From: Phytophthora hibernalis
Lineage: Eukaryota > Oomycota > Peronosporomycetes > Peronosporales > Peronosporaceae
Length of the DNA stretch: 64,000 bases
Assembly: GCA_012656075.1 (NCBI GenBank)
Contig: JAAKBF010000250.1
Span: forward strand, 93,836 to 157,835
Direction: 5' to 3'
Shown here: piece after piece, positions 34,346 to 46,143 of the stretch
Position numbering within the stretch: the stretch's first letter is position 1
Layout: each line of letters opens with the position of its first letter
Position numbers and translations under genes: made by a program
The notes under the pieces: generated by a model
What the model saw: only the letters and a program-made list of their open reading frames with translations
Told to the model about the DNA's origin: nothing
Databases searched by the model: none

Positions 34346-35941
34346 ATGGCGCCAACCGAAGTGGCCGCGATCAAGCGACCGGCGGAGGAGGCTGATGAGC
34401 CCGTCGTCAAGCGCGTTCGCTTCGCAGGCTCCGTCTCATCAACTGACGCTACATCTCTTGCCATCGGTAGGAAAAATTCAATTGCTAACTCGGCACAGCG
34501 CGCTCTGTAGCTAACTTCAGCGTGTAGCAACCGACGCCGACCAAGTTGAAGCACAGAAGCTCGAGTGGTTCGCCCCCAAGTTCACGTACCATGCGTTCGG
34601 CACCGACGAAGTCGTCGATGGATACGAAGGACTCAAGATGTTGGTGACTTTCAATGGGTTCGACTTTGGCGCACTGCTGGATGTCAAGTTCAAGGAGAAG
34701 GAGGAGACGTGAGTCTATAGACCTGGTTGTTGGTTGTACGAGTTGCTAACGTTGTTTTGGTTTACGGCGCTCGTTGTGTGTAGTGCCGATGACATCGTCG
34801 CAAAGCTGACGCCGTCATTGCCCAAGGGATTCGTTCAAAGCAAAGATGATTTTGTTGCAGGTCTACGCAAGGCGGACTTTGCTGGCCCACCGGGGAAATG
34901 TATCGAGTCGTACACTACCAAGGTCTCGGAGAAAGATGAAGATGCTGCTGTAGAGCGGCATTTTGAGATCTATGAGTGCTCGTTGGAGGATAACGAACCG
35001 GCCCAGAAACTCCTTATCAATCTGCAGACGCTGTCGCTGTGGTTCATCGAAGGTGGGGTTTACAAATTGCTATCACTATTACTATTCGCCTACTAACATA
35101 CTCCATCCATTCTTGCAGGAGCTGATGCTGTTGACGTCTCAGATCCGCGATGGGTGGTGTATCTAGTATACGAGCGAGCGGAGGCGGGCAGCGGAGCTTT
35201 CCGTCCTGTCGGGTTCGTTACGGTCTTCAAATTCTTCAATCCTCTCGGACGCAAGGCTCCATACTGCAAACCCGAGCAGAATGAGACGCACCGCATTTGC
35301 CAAGCCCTCATATTTCCCACCTACCAGCGTCAAGGTCAGTAGTGCACATCGACATCTTCATATTGCAAAATTGTCTAACCGGGATGCTGTACGCAGGTCA
35401 TGCCGAGCGTCTGGTGCACTCTATCCATGCGCAAGCAGTGGCGGACGACCATGTGTACGAACTCACCGTAGAGGACCCTGTGCCGGCGTTCTCTAACGTA
35501 CGTAATCTCTGCGATCTGTTCCGATGTGTCCGTTTGACTCACATGAGTTGTTGCCTACAGCTCCGAGACCTCGTCGATCTAAAGAACTGCGTCACGCACG
35601 AGTTTTTCTCATCGCCACCGGACGTCAATGAAGATGTCAGCGGTACTGGACGTGGTACGGCGGCCCTCACAACCGCCGACATCCACGCCGTGCAGGAGAA
35701 GCTCAAAATCACGCACAAGCAGGTGCAGACGTGCTACGAGGCCCGCAAGCTTCAATTCGTAGACCCAAGTGACGAATCGCAGCGCAAGAAATTTCGGCTT
35801 GAAGTGAAGAAGCGGCTGTTTCTCCTGCATAGAGAAGAATTGGACGGCATGGGCAGTGGCGACCGTCGCAAAGCCTTCCTTGAGGCCGAGTACCAGCGTC
35901 TGGAGACTCATTACCAGCAGATGCTGACAAAAATTGGCTGA
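34346..35941 (+). CDS. HAT1: histone acetyltransferase type B, catalytic subunit
   Basis: Acetylates newly made histone H4 at Lys5/12 before deposition. Six exons in phase: 34346..34466, 34528..34708, 34784..35052, 35119..35334, 35397..35497 and 35561..35941; 422 residues. The N-terminal HAT1 domain has FAPKFTYHAFGTDEVVDGY and YEGLKMLVTF. The GNAT core has WVVYLVYERAE, GFVTVFKFFNPLGRK and the acetyl-CoA loop FPTYQRQGHAERLVHSIH. LTVEDPVPAFS follows, the family active-site segment with its acidic residues. The C-terminal helical region is typical. The N terminus holds a basic KRPAEEADEPVVKRVR stretch that may act as a nuclear signal. All splice sites are GT/AG. No frame problems. Confidence 0.93.
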
Positions 35942-36133
35942 ATTCCGAAAGTGTAGGCCACGCTTTTTCACAGCAAAATATCAGCCAATGGGAATAATGT
36001 CAGATATGTCAGCCAATCCCAGACCGAAAAAAGAATCTCACCTGTTTCGGTGCGTCAGGGGGCTGCGCATCACCTTCAGCCATTTGAGAACGCGCAGACA
36101 GTGCCGCAGTTGCGTTAAGAAGCTGTGCACATA

Positions 36134-37901
36134 ATGAGCGGCAGTTTAGACCCGACCTTGCAGTACGAGCTGCTGGAGCGCATAGGTGGAGGAGCCTTCG
36201 GAGAGGTTTTAAGGGGCTTAACACCCAGACGGACGAGGTGGTGGCCATCAAGATCATCGACCTCGAGTCCGCGGCGGACGAGATCGAAGACGCAGCAGGT
36301 GCGGCCTTTATCTCTGATAGTATGTTACTATAAAAATACGGGTGGCTTGTGTGCTAATGATTGCATCTGTAGGAGATCCATGTGCTGTCGCAGTGCTCGT
36401 GTGACCAGCTCACAATGTATTCGGGCTCGTTCATCGCAGGGACGAAGCTATGGTCGGTGGTTTTAGTGCAGGTTGTTGTTCTGTGACACAAGACTTACAC
36501 TGTGCTGCAGGATCATCATGGAGTTTCTGTCGGGTGGATCGGTGCTGGACATTATGCACAACTGCCCGTTGGACGAGGCCTTCATTGCCATTATTCTGCG
36601 TGAGTTGCTGAAGGGGTTGGAATATCTGCACTCGGAGAAGAAGATCCACCGCGATGTGAAAGCTGCCAATGTGCTGCTGAGCGGCGATGGACACGTGAAA
36701 CTCGCGGATTTCGGCGTGACAGGACAGATTACAGAGACGATGACGAAGCGCAACACCGCCGTGGGGACTCCGTTCTGGATGGCTCCCGAAGTGATCCAGG
36801 AGTCGGAGTATGACTTCAAGGCAGATATTTGGTCGCTGGGGATCACCGCGATCGAGATGGCCAAGGGTGCACCTCCACTAGCTGAGTACGTGGGTTTGTG
36901 GTCTAGAATTGTACGATTATTGGTCTAACCGAAGATGATATTGTCTGCTTGCATTACACATCAGTATCCATCCCATGAAAGTGCTTTTCATGATCCCGAC
37001 GATGGACCCACCCGTGCTGGAAGGTAACTTTTCACCCAAATTCGTCGATTTCGTGTCTTGTTGCTTGCAAAAGGCACCACAGGACCGACCGACTGCTTCC
37101 GAGTTGCTGCAACATCCGTTTATCCGATCTGCCAAGCATATATCCCATCTTACAGAGCTATTGGATCGGAGCCAACTAGAGGAGCAACAGCACGAAGGGT
37201 ATGAGGGTGCGATCCAGGAAAACAGCTTCAACAACGGCATTGAGAACGGATTCGTTGACCACATGGAGAACAGCAATCGCTCGCCTTTAAGCGCTGACAC
37301 GTTGCCGACATACGGCCAAAGGGATAACGGCAAGTGTCATGCCCGAGATGCGTCGATAGGCAGTGGCTGGGATTTCAATACCATTCGTCTGTCGTCTACA
37401 AGTCTTCAGCAGGAGATGAAGGCTCAAGCAGAAGCAGCAGCAGCAGAAGCAGCTGCGGAGAAATCTATAAGCAACAGCCGCGGTGCTGAAAGTGATCATG
37501 CTACGGGCTTTGGAGAAGACACACCTGGTATCAACACAAACTCAAGTACAACCTCAGCAGTTGTTGATTTGATATCAGCGTTTTCACCCCCACTCCACGA
37601 GATTGAAAATGAAGACGATGAGGAAGAAGACGAGGCCTTCAGCAGCATTGTGAAGCCAGCGATCAGCGAGGTCCTGGAGCGTGTGTTGAATATCGGGGTA
37701 GCGGATACTGCCACGGAGATGCAGGAGGATCTGCTCTTTGAGCTACTGCACGTGTTTGACAGTGTTAGTCAACACAAAGACCTACTCCGGCAAGTGCTGC
37801 GGAGTCTGGCTGACTACACAGACGCGGTAATGCCAGCCCAACCAGTTGCCAACAGTAACGGCAATGGCAGCACGGGAAAAGTATCTCATTCGATGTCATA
37901 G
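36134..37901 (+). CDS. Ste20/GCK-III-like protein kinase (MST3/4 type)
   Basis: Serine/threonine kinase of the germinal-centre kinase group. Glycine loop [11 protein letters not shown], catalytic loop [21 protein letters not shown], and activation segment [11 protein letters not shown], all as in MST3/4/25. The C-terminal tail is low-complexity, then has a helical region ([20 protein letters not shown]) resembling the dimerising tail of GCK-III. Introns lie at about 36300..36371, 36456..36510 and 36884..36962. The first exon has two offsetting frame changes: loss of a T in the run at 36207..36210, and a second change near 36290. About 28 residues containing the ATP-binding Lys (VAIKIID) are therefore out of frame. 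Confidence 0.85.
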
Positions 37902-38135
37902 TTGTTAGCTTTGTGTTACTGTCACGGCTTAGCCATCTTACAACAACTAAACTCCCACTGCAATCACAGACGACCTTGACTTTTGTCCCATTTGATGTAC
38001 TTCAAGTACTTGGATACGACTCACGAAGTACTACGATGGTGATCTTCGATCGATCAACCTTGGTTTCTGACTGTGCTCTATCGCGCTCGAACGGAGCTCC
38101 CTGGCTCCTCCACGACTTACGGCATGCTTTCACCA
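37902..38135. other. intergenic stretch between convergent genes
   Basis: 234 bp between the kinase and kinesin stop codons. Nothing recognisable. Confidence 0.5.
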
Positions 38136-41100
38136 TTATTTCCATGTACCCGGCTTAGATTTACTGGCTGTCCGCGCCGATGATGCTCTTGTTGACGTCA
38201 GTGAACTCGCTCGCTTGTTGCTGACCGGACTTTGGTCTGTGGTGGTGCCGTTATTGGTAGTGCTACCAGATTGCAAACGTGACCCTGCCGACCTGCGAAC
38301 AACTGTGCGCGTTTTCGCAATTCGATTTGCGCCCGACCCTCCTGATGCAGTCGCGCCATCGTTTTCTAGCTGATTATCGCCAGACGGGCCAGTAGGGCGC
38401 GAGCTCTTAGTCTTCTTCATGGGCGGCGACGATAATGGCAGCCGCGGAATGAGGGAGGAAGTGCTACGCCGCCTTGCTTCTGTCAGCAACTGACGCAGCT
38501 TCTTGATTTCATCTTCACGCTCGAGAAGCAGTTTCTGTTGCGCCTCTTGCTGCGAAGATGAAACACGAGTCTTGGCACTTTGTTGTCGAAGCAAGCGTTG
38601 AGCAGCTTCGCGCTGTTCGGCCTCTTTTGCTTGGTTTCTCGTTCGGCCTTTAGCTGGCTGCTCATATCATCTACAAGGCGCTTTAGGGATCCGTTTTGGG
38701 ACTTCAGGCTTTCATTTTGGGTCTCCCACGACTTAAGCCGGTTCTGCAGCGTCGCCGACTGTTTTTCCGATTGGTTCTTCTGGTCGCGTTTCTGAAGGGG
38801 AGGAGGCATCGGAACCATTTCGTGAGAACATGCGCCTCCTCGAATGGAAAGCAGATCGACAGCGACTTACCAGAGCAACCACAGATTGTTGTGACTGCGT
38901 ATACTTCCTCTTGGAAATTTGCATCTGCTGTTTCAACGACTGGAGTTCGGCAAACGCCTTTTTGGCGGACAGTATATCCTTCTTGTTCTTCACGATCTGG
39001 TTTCTGCCCACCACAATATTACGAACACGCTCGGCTAGTTGGAGAGATCGGAATGTCTCGCTTGCGTTCTCGATTGTCGGGCCAACATTCACAATCATCA
39101 CTGTCTTACACGACGAGTTCAGCACATCCTGCAGTAAATATGTGAGTTTTGAGTTACGGTACGGGACGTGAGCCATTTTCTTGTCCAGTGCCTCCATCAC
39201 GTCAGCAAGTGCTGAAAGGGACTTGTTGATGTGGGCAGCCTCCTTAAGCATGTCGCCGCTCACATTGCTCTTTTGACTCGCTCCGAGCCAGCAAGATCCA
39301 CAAGATACAGCTTGCCACATCCTTCTTCTTCAGCCTCGAAATCTGCTGGGTCTCGTTCAGAATCATCGCTTTCTGGTCGGCGCTTCGAGATTTGGACGAT
39401 CACAACACTGTGGGATCGGCTACTGTGTTGGTTCGAGTTAGTTTTACCTGTAACACGGTTGGTTTGCGCGTGTCGTAAGACGTCGATTGTTTGTTGAGGA
39501 GAAGACACCGTTGTCATGGTCAGGTCCGGCACGACAATGTCGCCAGTAGACGAATCGTGGCGAATTTCAAGGGCTTTCGGGTTGGCCGTGTTTATCAAAT
39601 CGCGCAGTGAGTCGTTGTAAATTTCCAACACGCCCACCTGAACGTGGTAGACGGACGATTCAGTCGCAGTTTGCAAGCCGTTCATCTCATCGTCCTGGTC
39701 CTCGTTGTTTTCAGGATCAGGAGTGTAGATTGCACCGCGCAACTGAACCGACTGGAATACGTGACTAATAATTCGATAATTCAGACCAGGATCGCTGGGA
39801 GTACCTTCCATTGTGTACGTTTTACCAGAGCCAGTCTGACCATAAGCGAAAATGCACGCCTTGAAGCCATCCACAACAGACTGCGCGATTGGCTCGACTT
39901 CGCGGAAAACATCATTCTGCGTCTCTTCTGGTCCCAAAATCCGATCAAACGTGAACACTTTCCATGAACTGTTGTTTGCCAGAGCGTCCATAGTGCCATT
40001 GCTCCCGTTAGAGCCGTTAGCGAACACGCGATCAGGGCGAATATCCATAGCAGCCAAGTCTGACTGGTTCACCACGTTAACCGCCAACTTTGATCCCCAC
40101 GACTTTTCCAACTCCTCGTTGATAATTGGTCGCACACGACAGAACACTTGAATGTTGCCACAGACAGTCTGCAGTCGGGAAAGAAGCGATGCGTTGCGCG
40201 TTCGTTCTGCTAGGTATTTACGCGCAAGCTGCTCCGGGGTAAAATTTACTTGCAGCACGTCAGCTGACACTCGCTTCGCAGGAGCAACACTAGACGAGAC
40301 TCCTTCCTGATTTCTCAGTCGATCATTCTCCGCCGAAAGAGAGTTCAAGCTTGTCCGCATTGTCTGAATCTCCATCATCAGCCGCTTAGATTCAGCAGCA
40401 TCCTTCTCAGAGATCGACGACACGGTGGAAGCTGTTGAAAGCGCTGAGGCACGCTCGAGCTCCGATGTTCTCTTCGTCGCTTCGTCCAGTTGCTTCTGAA
40501 GGTCCAAGTTTATCGTGTTTAACTCGTCCACTTCCTTACGATTCTGTGAGATCTCGCCCTTGTCAAACTGCATTTTGCTTTCCAGCTGACTGCGCTCCGT
40601 CTTGCTCTCCTCCAACTTCCGTGTTAATGTATCAATCAGCTCTTTCAATTCCTCCGCAGTGTCACTCTCCTGTTCGAGGCGAGAGTTCAATTGGCGCTCA
40701 CTCTCCGCCAAATCACCACATTGCGACTTTACAGTTTCCAGCTCTTCCTTGAGGGTGTTCGCTTCCCTCTCCTTATCTTCGAGCTCGCTGCGCATGTTTT
40801 CGCGTTCATTCGTGAACTCAATGCCTCCATCGTTCACCGTCGCCATCTCCGACTGTAGCTTCAGCAGAGACTCGCGCAGTTCCTCAATCTGTTCATCGCG
40901 CGTGCGGATCTCTTGAGACTTCGCAATCAACTCGTCCGTCATGTCGGTCATCTCGACCTCCATGGCTTCCATGTGTGCAAGAGCTTCACGGAGTTGCTGC
41001 ACGTCCGCCTCCGCTGTTGCGCGGGCTTCCGTCTCGTCCTGCACGTTCGCAGAAAGCGCTTCGATCTCCTCCCGCAGCGACTCAATCAGCACTTCCCGAC

Positions 41101-41776
41101 TGATCTCGTCACGCTCGTGCGCCGTCGAGTGACGCAGCGAGTTCTCATTGTACGCGTCGTAGTCATCATCATCATCTTCTGACTGACTCTGCGTCGTAGC
41201 CCCCGAGAACGTCTCCGAGGCTGCAGTGACGTCCTCGAACTTCTGCTGCAGCGCGTACAGCTCCGACTTGAGGTCCATAATCTCGGTCCGGAAGCGCTCC
41301 GTGGCCAGTTCGTGTTCACGCTGCAGCTCCTCCTGGTCACTCAAGAGGAAGACCTTCTCCTCCATCTCGCGCTCCATCTTGTGTCTCAGGTCGGCCTCCG
41401 TGGCCTGCAGGACGCGCACCTGCGTCTCCAGCTCGTCCTGCTGCTGCTCCAGCTTGCGTCGGGCCTGCACCGCCTGCTGCAGCTCGACGCGCGTGGCCTG
41501 CAGCTCGTCCTCGAACTTGCGCGTCTGGTCCAGCGTCTCCTCCAGCTTGCCGCGCGTGAGCTGCAGGTCCCTCTCCATGTACTGGTTCTTGCTCAGTAAA
41601 TGTGCGTTGCGCTTCTCCACGCGGGACAGCTCCTGCTCCAGCTCCTGCTCCAGCTCATGGCTCGACTGCGTGTACTCGTCGAACTCGTCCTGCATCTGCT
41701 TGAGCTCCTGCTGCTTGGTCTGCAGCGCCGCGCGCATCTGCACGACGCTGTCCTCGTCCTCGGAGCCGCTCTCCAT
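38136..41776 (-). CDS. kinesin-14 with long N-terminal coiled coil (frame breaks)
   Basis: Minus-end-type microtubule motor. Residues 1 to about 540 are almost all coiled coil (heptads such as LEQELEQELSRVEKRNAHLL). The neck LLSRLQTVCGN directly precedes IQVFCRVRPI, the kinesin-14 arrangement. The motor has GQTGSGKTYTMEG (P-loop), NSNQHSSRSHSVV (switch I), LVDLAGSERVK (switch II) and INKSLSALADVM. An intron lies at about 38787..38871. A second coiled coil and a Ser/Arg-rich tail follow, unusual for kinesin-14, whose motor is normally near the end. Frame breaks at 39271..39274 (after GSERVK) and 38625..38628 (after ERETKQ) each fit loss of one A from a run on the coding strand. Confidence 0.85.
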
Positions 41777-42037
41777 GGCGGCGATTGGGTGCTTACAAGT
41801 CTCTCGCGCCGGTAGAAAGCGGGGAGAGAGTAAAGGCTTGGGAGAAGCTTGTGTCCGATGTAACTTCAGAGTTACGTAACCCGTTGCTTGGTTACTTCGA
41901 TATAATTGTTACTTCAGGTTGAAGTAAGCAAACTCAGGTACGTCAGCGAATCGAGATTCGAAGCGACGCCAACCGTTACGACGGAGCCGACACCTTCACA
42001 CAACGAATCCCGACAAGTTGAGTGCACAAGGCTGACA
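41777..42037. promoter_or_regulatory. divergent promoter kinesin / histidine phosphatase
   Basis: 261 bp between opposing starts. GTTACTTC/GAAGTAAC-type short words recur around 41862..41930 (GTAACTTCAGAGTTACGTAAC and later copies), possibly a regulatory repeat. Confidence 0.4.
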
Positions 42038-43912
42038 ATGCGCTTCTCCCTGTTGATCGCGGCTGCAGTGGGCGCCCCGCGGCGGTGCGTGCCGGACCGT
42101 ACGATGGCTGGAAGCCGCACCGCTACTGCAACGCCATGGACGGCATCGAGGCCACGCGCATCCCACCACTCACCTCGGAGCAGGCGGAGCTCGTGGAGTC
42201 GCTGGAGCAGGTGCAGATCATCGCTCGTCATGGCGCCCGTGCACCGTACGCGAGACTTTTCTGCTGGGACGCGCCTAAACACAACCCCATGAGCGCCGAG
42301 TGGAACTGCACCACCACCTCCGTCTCGGTAGGCAGCTCCTTTGATGACTTTTGGTGGTGGAATGCTAATGTGTGGGATGTATTTGCTTTCGATAGTCTCA
42401 GGACATTAATCAGGACGAGACGTCCAAGGGATTCGGACGCTTGTACCGCAAGTCGTACATGGACGGACACAATATCCTCAAGGGAGACTGCATCGTCGGT
42501 GGACTGCTCCCGCTGGGTCGCCAGCAGCACAATACCAACGGAGAGTGCGTCGATGTTGACATAATTATGTACTTGCAAGCACTGACGACTAACGTGCTGT
42601 GTCATGACAGATTTCTGCGCGACGCCTACGTAGGTGACGGCCCACTTAAGCTCTTCCCCACTGCCAACTTGTCGGTAGGTGACTCGTTAACCAAAACTGC
42701 TGCTTTTGTGTGGATGTGTGCTGATACATTCTTTCATGTCCACGCTAGCACCTCGAACTCGACGAAATCTACCTCCGCAGCGATGACCAAGAGAGGACGC
42801 TGGGATCGGGCCAAGCGCTGATCGATGGGTTATTCCCGGTTGACGGAACCATGTCACTTGAACTTCACCGCATGCTGTCGTGGAATGTGGCAGATATCTC
42901 AGTGGACTACATCAACGCCAACGAGAACATTTGCCCATTCATGGGGCACATCGGACAGCTATCGAGTGACTCACCTGAGTTCTGGGCCCACCTCCGTGAC
43001 CCCGCCACCGTCGAAACCGAGCACCATTTTAATGATCTTGTCGGCAACTTCTCTTGGAACTCGGCGCTGGAATGTCTGAGTACAGCGCGCTGCAATGACC
43101 TCGAGCTCCCGCATGGAGTTGACGAAGAGACTTTCACCAAGACCTACCACGAAGTGGAAACTCGCCAAGGACTTTTCCTGACGTACAATGACTCGTGGTA
43201 CTCGAAGCTTGCAATGCAGCCACTCGCTCATGATATGCTTACTCGACTTGATGAGGTGCTGGATGACTCGCCGGATGCTTACAAGCTTTCCGTCACCATG
43301 GGTATGCATGACTTCTATCGATGTTGGTTGATGAGCGTAACTAATCTGGGTGGTCTCTTCATTTTTGGCAGCTCATGACTCAACGATCATGCCGTTCATG
43401 GCTGCCTCAGTGAAGGAAAACTGGGACCGCACCTGGACTCCGTATGCGGGCATGCTTGTTGTTGAGGTCTACAAGACCAAGAGTGGCTCCCATGCTGTCC
43501 GGGTGGTCTTCCACGGAGAGCCTCAACTGCTCCCTGATTGCCATGACAGTACGTGGCGTCAATTCTTGCTCTCTGTTGCTGCTGCGCATGTGCTGATGTT
43601 TCCATGCTATTTTCTGTTGCAGCTCTGTGCGACATTGAAGAGTTCACCAAGGCCTTCGCATTCGCACGCCACCCTCGCACGCAGCACGATTGCAAGCTGC
43701 CCAAGAAGAAGAAAAGCAAAAGCCACTCAGACAGTCTGATGACCGCGGTGGCTGATGGTCACGCAGGGTTCCGCGCATCCGACTACATCGCGAGTTACTT
43801 GCTGCTGGGACTGGTTGGTGTTGCTGGACTTCTCGCTCTCCGCTCTAAAGTTCGTCGCAACCGACAGCGTGAAGCACACGCGGGCGGTGAAACTATCTCG
43901 CTCCTCCCGTAA
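42038..43912 (+). CDS. membrane-anchored histidine acid phosphatase (phytase-like clan)
   Basis: Branch-2 histidine phosphatase. Signal peptide MRFSLLIAAAVGAP, then after a frame change AAVRAGPYDGWKPHRYC. The catalytic RHG motif is in QIIARHGARAPYARLF; the proton-donor HD pair is in AHDSTIMPFMAA. Several introns split the gene, visible at about 42331..42398, 42543..42610, 42676..42750, 43302..43372 and 43551..43620. The C-terminal end has a membrane helix (YLLLGLVGVAGLLAL) and a basic tail, so the enzyme would face the outside or a lumen while anchored. The frame change at 42075..42078 (run of four C) fits loss of one base. Substrate (phosphate esters, phytate or inositol phosphates) is not fixed by the motifs. 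Confidence 0.85.
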
Positions 43913-44072
43913 AAGTGGGTGCCAGCACCTAAGCTTATCACTCAAAGTAAAAATGCAGCAAACAATAAAAACTCGCCACACTTGTGCTGCTGACGTACGT
44001 GTACCCGTAAATCGGTACATTTTTTCAACAGTTATAATCGTGAGGTAGCGAGGACAGCAAGAAAGTGGCAAC

Positions 44073-46041
44073 ATGTTCGCAGTTCGAGTGCTTCGCCGTG
44101 GACGCTTCTGCTCGTATCACGCAACAACCTTAAGTGGCAATGCAGGTTCCATACACAGAGTCACTGGCCCGCAGCAAAGGCGGTTTTTGAGCGGTGGAAT
44201 GGATGCCTTCATGGAGTTCGAGCGAGAAATGGCACTCAAGCGACGAAAAGAAAACGTAAGTGCACCTTGCTTAGAATGTAGATGACTACATGGCAAGAAA
44301 TAAGAAGCATTGACATGGTGGTGAATGCATTGGTTTAGCCTGATGAATTCACAATACCGGTATGTCCCGTGACTCCTCCAGTCAAACCGGAGGATGACGA
44401 GTGCTGCCACTTGATTGCCCCAATTGCGTACTCCTTGTCTACCAGGTTTGTTGGTGTTCAGACGACAATGTGTGTGCATGATTATCTGATGCTGTGTATG
44501 CGTTTTGTTCTTTTGCTAGGAGAAGCTGCTAGAGTACGAGCTTAGTCTACAGAGCCAGAATCGGAGAGAGAAACCTGAGGCTTCTGCACCCAAGTACGAC
44601 TTGACATTTTACGCTAGCAAGGACGACGAAGAACTGCCAGCTGCACGGCGAGAGCTGCTGACGAGAGCCGATCGTGCAGTGTTTGACGTGGCAGCCAACG
44701 ATGTGATCAGTGCGCCGCACCAAACAACGGACGGGGCATGGCGGTCTGTGCGTCACATCGACGTCTGCATTCGTGGTGATCAACAAGAGCTCGTTAGCGA
44801 GCAGGCGTCGAATGTTGGTGTATATGTACCAAACGATTTGCCGGTGGTGGAGCGCATGCTCAAGCACTTGCACGTTGAAAACCCTGACGTTGTGTTCGCA
44901 GCAGAGCCTCTCCCGGATCAGAAGATGGCCAGCAGCAGTCTTCTCTCCAAAGTCAGGGTTCTCTTGAGAGGCCGTTTGCTCAGGTTGGCACCGTGCAAGA
45001 TGCACTGACATGGACATTCGATTTGATCTCGACCCCACGCCCAAGCTTTCTACGCAGTCTAGCCGTGTACGCCACTGATGAAAATGACGTTGCGGCTTTG
45101 ATGGCACCACAAACAGCGGCAGCTATTCAGGCCGAGAGGTAAGCAAGTAATGGTACTCTACCTCGTCATTTTTGCTAATCTGTTGCATTTCGTTCATGTA
45201 CGTAGGCGACACCAGCACACGACCATAGCCGACATTTTTGATCGATTCCCGTCGGTTCGTCTCAGCTTTGTTGAGTTTTTCCAAATCGCGCCGCCCAATG
45301 CCGCGCGATACTACACGGTCTCTTCGTCGCGGCAGTTTGCCCCCGACACTGTTTCCATCACACTGGGTCTTCGGAAGACAAATACTCTGCCGCTGCCGCG
45401 TTGTTCGAGCTACCTCGCAAAGCTGAAGCCGGGTGACTCCCTTCGCGCGTCATTTTATCAGTCGTCATTTGTCTTTCCGTTCCACGACCACCGCCCCATC
45501 ATGCTCATTAGCGTGGGGACTGGAATCGCACCCTTCCGCGCGTTCTTGCAGGACCTCGAACACGAAAGTGACGCGTCGCCCCACCAACACCGGCCAGCGT
45601 ATCTCTTTTACGGTTGTCGAGAGGCGAGCGTGGACTTCCTGTATGCCGACGAGCTACAGCGTGCACGGAAGTTTGGCGTACTAGACCAGCTGCATGTGGA
45701 GTTTTCAGGTGATAGCGGCAAGCCTAAGCGGGTACGTGATGTTGTCGGTTGTGTCTTGGTGACTTAATAGCTGACTTGCTTTGTTGTCCGCGTTTGTAAA
45801 GTATGTCCAAGACGCATTGATCGACCAAAGCGAGCTTGTTGCACGGCATCTGCTTGCAGACGAAGGTTACATCTACGTGTGCGGAAGTCTGGCCATGGGC
45901 CGCGCCGTGAAGAAGACCATTGCTGCGGCTCTCGTACGGCACTCAAAGTATTCGGACGGTGCGATTAGAACGCAGCAAGAAGCCGAGCGCGTGGTGACAG
46001 ACAAGCTGGCCGGTCACCTAATTATCACGGAGCTGTGGTAA
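44073..46041 (+). CDS. Oxidored-like plus diflavin-reductase (FNR) domain protein, probably mitochondrial
   Basis: Five exons: 44073..44255, 44339..44445, 44520..45138, 45206..45731 and 45802..46041. The N terminus (MFAVRVLRRGRFCSYH) looks like a mitochondrial presequence. Exon 2 encodes a short Cys motif domain: PPVKPEDDECCH, then in a shifted frame DCPNCVLLVYQ and EKLLEYE. This is the Oxidored-like N-terminal pattern. The rest is the FAD/NADPH half of cytochrome P450 reductase-type enzymes: RYYTVSSSRQF (FAD), LISVGTGIAPFRAFLQD (NADPH), AYLFYGCRE, and a terminal Trp as the flavin-shielding residue. No flavodoxin (FMN) domain is present. Frame breaks near 44411 and 44951 look like single-base losses. 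The electron acceptor is unknown. Confidence 0.75.
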
Positions 46042-46143
46042 CAAGATCAAAAGCTAGCCTAACAGCACCCGAAAAATAATAACGTTACTCATAAAAACAG
46101 GATCCTGGATTTTACCAGGACGTAAGGTAAAGTATTTTTCTGG

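Noticed and set aside
41226..41879. Ser/Cys-rich plus-strand frame opposite the kinesin coiled coil
   Set aside because: Antisense of Glu/Gln/Leu-rich heptads, which reads as Ser/Cys/Leu-rich on the other strand.
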